In this document: positions 15,337-17,729 of the stretch, piece by piece
Layout of the letters: every line of letters begins with the position of its first letter
Position numbering within the stretch: position 1 is the first letter of the stretch
Source of the DNA: Faecalibacterium sp. UBA7177
GTDB lineage: Bacteria; Bacillota; Clostridia; Oscillospirales; Ruminococcaceae
Assembly (NCBI GenBank): GCA_002491225.1
Contig: DKVN01000072.1
Location: 6,776-24,504 of the forward strand
Direction of reading: 5' to 3'
Length of the DNA stretch: 17,729 nucleotides
Position numbers and translations under genes: made by a program
Notes under the pieces: model-generated
What the model saw: the letters and a program-made list of their open reading frames with translations, nothing else
Told to the model about the DNA's origin: nothing
The model's database searches: none

Positions 15337-16256
15337 GTCAGGTACTCCTTTTTCATTTGTTCGATCGCACCGGCGCTCATGGCCGGGTTGATGGTATCCT
15401 CGCCGCTTATGGCCACGAGGGCCGCGGCCAGCGCGCAGCGCAGGGTTTCCCTGGGGGGCAGCTTGTGCAGCGCGGCCCAGACGATGCCCGCCATCGCCGC
15501 GTCCCCCGCACCGGTGGCGTTGACCAGCCTGTCAAACCCCCGCGCGGCCCCGTGCAGCGCCCCGCCGGGGCCCTTGTAATAGATGCCATCCGCCCCCAGC
15601 GAGACAAACACCTGCCGCAGCCCGGTGGCCAGCAGCCTGTCACAGGCGGCGTCCAGGTCGGCATGGCTGCTAATCGGCATTTCGGCCAGCACCTCCATCT
15701 CCAAAAGATTCGGCTTGACCGTATCCAGCCGCCCCAGCACCGGGCGCACCGCCTCGGCCCACCGGGTGGAGACAGGATCCAGGTAGAGCGGCCGGGTGCA
15801 GTGTTCGGCCAGGTACGCGAGGGCGGCGGGGGAGAGGTTCGCGTCGCAGACCACCAGCTCGGCCCCATTCAGCATAGGCAGGCAGCGGCGGACAAAATCG
15901 GCGTCCAGCTGCTTGATGATGTGCATATCGCTCATCGCCACCAGCATGTCGCCCGCGCCGTCCAGCAGCGAGATGTAGCAGCTCGAGCGCTGGCCCGGCA
16001 GGGTAAACAGGCACTCGGTGCCCATGCCCAGCGCCTCGCACCCGGCGCGCAGCATCCCGCCGTAGGCATCGTCGCCCACCACGCTCGCCAGCTGGACCGG
16101 CACGCCCAGCCGGGCGAGGTTTTCCAGCACGTTGCGCAGCACCCCGCCCATCGAGAGGTGCAGCTGCCCGGGGTTCGAGTCCCGCAGCACGATGCTGCCG
16201 TCGGCCCTGCCGTGCAGATCGATGTTGGCCCCGCCGATCCCGGCCACATAGCCCAT
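15327..16256 (-). CDS. psuK: PfkB-family sugar kinase, probable pseudouridine kinase
   Basis: The 309-residue protein has the PfkB fold: IGGANIDLHG at the N-terminus, SMGGVLRNVLENLARLG for substrate binding, and the ATP/anion-hole signature NATGAGDAAMAG with catalytic D252. Ten-base overlap with psuG identifies the substrate as pseudouridine, which it would phosphorylate at the 5' position. The start is ATG 16256: on the minus strand AGGAGG (16270-16265) lies eight bases before it. The GTG at 16265 adds three residues but uses bases of that binding site, so it is rejected. No nucleoside transporter gene is visible nearby, so pseudouridine may come from RNA turnover or a distant transporter. 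Confidence 0.93.
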   Translation of the reverse strand: MGYVAGIGGANIDLHGRADGSIVLRDSNPGQLHLSMGGVLRNVLENLARLGVPVQLASVVGDDAYGGMLRAGCEALGMGTECLFTLPGQRSSCYISLLDGAGDMLVAMSDMHIIKQLDADFVRRCLPMLNGAELVVCDANLSPAALAYLAEHCTRPLYLDPVSTRWAEAVRPVLGRLDTVKPNLLEMEVLAEMPISSHADLDAACDRLLATGLRQVFVSLGADGIYYKGPGGALHGAARGFDRLVNATGAGDAAMAGIVWAALHKLPPRETLRCALAAALVAISGEDTINPAMSAGAIEQMKKEYLTWT

Positions 16257-16281
16257 GCGCCGCACCTCCTTTTTTCGGACG

Positions 16282-16306
16282 CGCGGGGGCCGCAGGGCCT
16301 CCCGCG
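16282..16306 (-). promoter_or_regulatory. Hairpin in the psuK leader
   Basis: CGCGGG (16282-16287) pairs with CCCGCG (16301-16306), and GGCC (16288-16291) pairs with GGCC (16296-16299), leaving one bulged base and a four-base loop. It would form within the first bases of the psuK transcript, between the promoter and the AAAAAAGGAGG binding site. No U-run follows on the minus strand, so it is not a terminator there; mRNA stabilisation or control of initiation is possible. Confidence 0.4.
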
Positions 16307-16311
16307 TTTCT

Positions 16312-16340
16312 ATTCTACTAAGGATGGGGCAAAATTACAA
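16312..16340 (-). promoter_or_regulatory. Sigma-A-type promoter for psuK-psuG-membrane gene
   Basis: On the minus strand TTGTAA (16340-16335) and TAGAAT (16317-16312) are separated by exactly 17 bases. They match the -35 at four and the -10 at five of six positions. The patch is AT-rich in GC-rich surroundings and lies about 55 bases before the psuK start. It faces away from the spoIIQ-like gene, within a 297-base divergent region. Confidence 0.7.
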
Positions 16341-16392
16341 GGGCAAAGCTGGCCCCGGCATCACGGCGCCGCAAATTCGCCCTATTTGAGGT

Positions 16393-16422
16393 GCATAAAC
16401 CGGGCGGAGCTGCCGCAAACTA
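16393..16422 (+). promoter_or_regulatory. Candidate forespore sigma (sigma-F/sigma-G) promoter for the SpoIIQ-like gene
   Basis: GCATA (16393-16397) fits the -35 element GHATR used by forespore sigma factors. Eighteen bases later CAAACTA (16416-16422) matches the sigma-G -10 CATNHTA at six of seven positions. Read as sigma-F (15-base spacer, CCGCAAACTA), the AnAHTR part fits but the leading GG does not. SpoIIQ genes are sigma-F dependent in B. subtilis, which supports the reading. The leader to ATG 16554 would be about 125 bases; no other promoter or gene is apparent in 16423-16540. Confidence 0.48.
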
Positions 16423-16553
16423 ACAGCGAACCCGGGATCCATACCCGGCCCGGCGGTCAGCCGCCCCGGCCGGCAGCACCAGACAGGCCGCCGCGCAGGA
16501 GCCAACGCCCGGAAAATGGCGGCCTGGACAAAGAGAGGAATGGAGCGAAGCCA

Positions 16554-17294
16554 ATGAACAAGATCACATCCTTTTTGCGGGACAAGGGCTTTTACCTTGC
16601 CCTGCTGGCCTGCATTCTGGCGGCGGCGGTGTCCAGCTTCTGGGCCATCCGCAAGATGATGCAGCGCCTTGACACCCCGGACCAGCCCACCCAGCCGCAG
16701 GAGGAACTCGTATGGGACATCCCCGAAATGAACGCCGAGGTCGACCAGAAGGTCGACGATATCCCCAAGCCCAGCGCCTCCTCACCGCCGCCGAGTGGAT
16801 CGTCCTCGCAGCCTGCGGTGCAGCAGCCCTCTGGCACCTCCTCCGGGCAGGACGGCTCTGGCACTGCGCCCAGTGCTGCCGAAGAGGCTGCCGCCTCCTT
16901 CGTGCAGCCTGTTTCGGGCCCGGTGAGCAAGGAATTCAGCGGTGACGAGCTGGTCTATAGCGAGACCCTGCGGGACTGGCGCACCCACAACGGGGTGGAC
17001 ATCTCCTGCGCGGAGGACGCGGCGGTGAAGTCCTGCTCCACCGGCGAGGTGACCGCCATCTATGAGGACGGCAACTGGGGCCAGGTGGTCGAGATCACCG
17101 CGGACGAGGTTGTCTACCGCTACGCGGGCCTCGCCGCAAATCCGCTGGTATCGGTGGGGGACGAGGTGCGCCCCGGCACCCGCCTGGGCAGCATCGGCCC
17201 CATCAGCGCCGAGAGCGCCGAGCCCACCCACCTGCACTTTGAGGTGCTCAAGGGCGGCAACGCGGTCGACCCGATGCCGTATCTGGCGGGGTGA
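16554..17294 (+). CDS. spoIIQ: SpoIIQ-like M23-family membrane protein
   Basis: The 246-residue product has a short cytoplasmic N-terminus, one membrane helix (about residues 12-32), a serine/proline-rich linker of about 60 residues (from about residue 70), and a LytM/M23 domain. Zinc ligands are complete: H145 and D149 in HNGVDI, and H228 in HLHFEV with H226 before it. The lead-in YSETLRDWRTHNGVD closely recalls SpoIIQ, the forespore protein that bridges to SpoIIIAH during engulfment; clostridial SpoIIQ keeps the zinc site while that of B. subtilis does not (family knowledge). ATG 16554 follows GGAG at 16542-16545. The in-frame extension upstream runs antisense through psuK and is rejected. 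A vegetative peptidoglycan endopeptidase is the main alternative. Confidence 0.78.
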   Translation: MNKITSFLRDKGFYLALLACILAAAVSSFWAIRKMMQRLDTPDQPTQPQEELVWDIPEMNAEVDQKVDDIPKPSASSPPPSGSSSQPAVQQPSGTSSGQDGSGTAPSAAEEAAASFVQPVSGPVSKEFSGDELVYSETLRDWRTHNGVDISCAEDAAVKSCSTGEVTAIYEDGNWGQVVEITADEVVYRYAGLAANPLVSVGDEVRPGTRLGSIGPISAESAEPTHLHFEVLKGGNAVDPMPYLAG

Positions 17295-17330
17295 GCGGCT
17301 CAGGTTTGCTGACAGGCCCGCGGCCATGAC

Positions 17331-17357
17331 CGGCAGGGCGGTGCGTCTGCCCTGCCG
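17331..17357. terminator. Hairpin downstream of the SpoIIQ-like gene
   Basis: CGGCAGGGC (17331-17339) and GCCCTGCCG (17349-17357) form a perfect nine-base stem with a nine-base loop, 37 bases after the stop codon. ATCTTGATCAT follows, which is AT-rich but not a T-run. It is probably the first of two 3' structures ending the transcript. Confidence 0.5.
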
Positions 17358-17375
17358 ATCTTGATCATAGATGCA

Positions 17376-17420
17376 GCCCGCCCGCGGCAAGGCTTTTGTC
17401 TGGCCTTGCCGCGGGCGGGC
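17376..17420. terminator. Perfect 18-base inverted repeat between convergent genes
   Basis: The 18 bases at 17376-17393 are the exact reverse complement of 17403-17420, with a nine-base loop TTTTGTCTG. The arms contain the GCGGCAAGG core. It lies between the SpoIIQ-like gene and the opposing gene that ends at 17462, so it most likely serves as a bidirectional transcription end or RNA-stabilising structure. Neither side has a proper U-tract, which is unusual for an intrinsic terminator. Confidence 0.6.
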
Positions 17421-17461
17421 CGCGTACTTAAATGGGTTGTATACGGTTTGCGGGGGAGAGG

Positions 17462-17729
17462 CTACGGCTGCTCAAACAGCGGCAGCTCCCGCATGCCGTC
17501 GAGCGGGTCCTGCGCGCCGCCGTCGGCCTCGCCGCTCGGGGCGGCCGCGGCCTCCGGGGCGGGTTCGGCGTCCGGGGCAGTATCAGTCTCCGCCTCCGCG
17601 TCCGGCTTGGGCGGCAGCGGCGCAAGCTGGGGCACCCGCTGCACCCCCTCCTCCTCGGGCGGGGCGGGGGCAGCCGCGGGGGCCGTGTTGGACAGGGCGG
17701 GGGCCGCTGCCTCAAGGTCGGGCGCCGCC
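17462..17729 (-). CDS. C-terminal tail of an unidentified protein (5' end outside window)
   Basis: On the minus strand a frame open from the window edge ends with TAG at 17464-17462. The 88 visible residues are rich in Ala, Pro and Glu (for example APAAAPAPPEEEG and DAEPAPEAAAAPSGEAD) and have no predicted fold, so they look like a disordered tail. The end, DGMRELPLFEQP, contains ELPLF, close to the beta-sliding-clamp binding pentapeptide QLxLF; if real, the protein may work in DNA replication or repair. Stop-free reading in GC-rich DNA is weak evidence, but placement after a convergent hairpin region and the low-complexity, charge-balanced composition support a real gene. The family cannot be named from this part. 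Confidence 0.5.
   Translation of the reverse strand, partial: AAPDLEAAAPALSNTAPAAAPAPPEEEGVQRVPQLAPLPPKPDAEAETDTAPDAEPAPEAAAAPSGEADGGAQDPLDGMRELPLFEQP

Noticed and set aside
16257..16265. GTG start for psuK at 16265
   Set aside because: The GTG bases are part of the AGGAGG ribosome binding site that serves ATG 16256.
15357..16553. Upstream in-frame extension of the SpoIIQ-like gene by about 400 codons
   Set aside because: The extension runs antisense through psuK and has low-complexity shadow composition; ATG 16554 has a ribosome binding site and a membrane anchor right after it.

Overview
The window is very GC-rich, densely packed DNA with strong AGGAGG-type ribosome binding sites and many 4-base start/stop overlaps. 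It also carries a split two-gene ThrE-type exporter, a VanY-type lipoprotein carboxypeptidase and a SpoIIQ-like protein. Together these suggest a high-GC, low-oxygen Gram-positive of the Clostridia, probably a gut Oscillospiraceae/Ruminococcaceae-like organism. The taxonomic call is inference; no rRNA marker is present.

Layout, plus strand, 1-11915. Two membrane-protein genes (the first cut by the window edge) precede a nonulosonic (sialic-acid-like) acid cluster. In order it holds a LegC-family aminotransferase, a CBS-domain nucleotidyltransferase of the PtmE type, a NeuB/LegI synthase, a NeuC/LegG hydrolysing 2-epimerase, a phosphatase-fold protein that has lost key catalytic residues, two Gfo/Idh/MocA oxidoreductases, and a NeuA/LegF CMP-sugar synthetase. 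The set fits a legionaminic-acid-type sugar activated to its CMP form for a surface glycan. The 4,6-dehydratase (LegB) and N-acetyltransferase (LegH) are not in the window and would have to lie elsewhere. Two ThrE-family exporter genes follow with almost no gap.

11916-12892 is a free-standing unit: a candidate promoter, a VanY-like lipoprotein gene and a strong bidirectional terminator. The minus strand from 16256 to 12926 is a tightly overlapped unit of pseudouridine kinase, pseudouridine-5'-phosphate glycosidase and a GT-C-like membrane protein, read from a good sigma-A-like promoter. The 297-base divergent region also carries, facing right, a forespore-sigma-like promoter for a SpoIIQ-like M23 protein (16554-17294). 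Two hairpins then separate it from the C-terminal tail of a minus-strand gene cut by the window edge, which ends in a possible beta-clamp-binding peptide.

The most unusual items are the apparent pseudophosphatase with an SH3-like tail inside the nonulosonic acid operon, and the neighbouring Gfo/Idh protein whose usual catalytic Lys and His positions are replaced.
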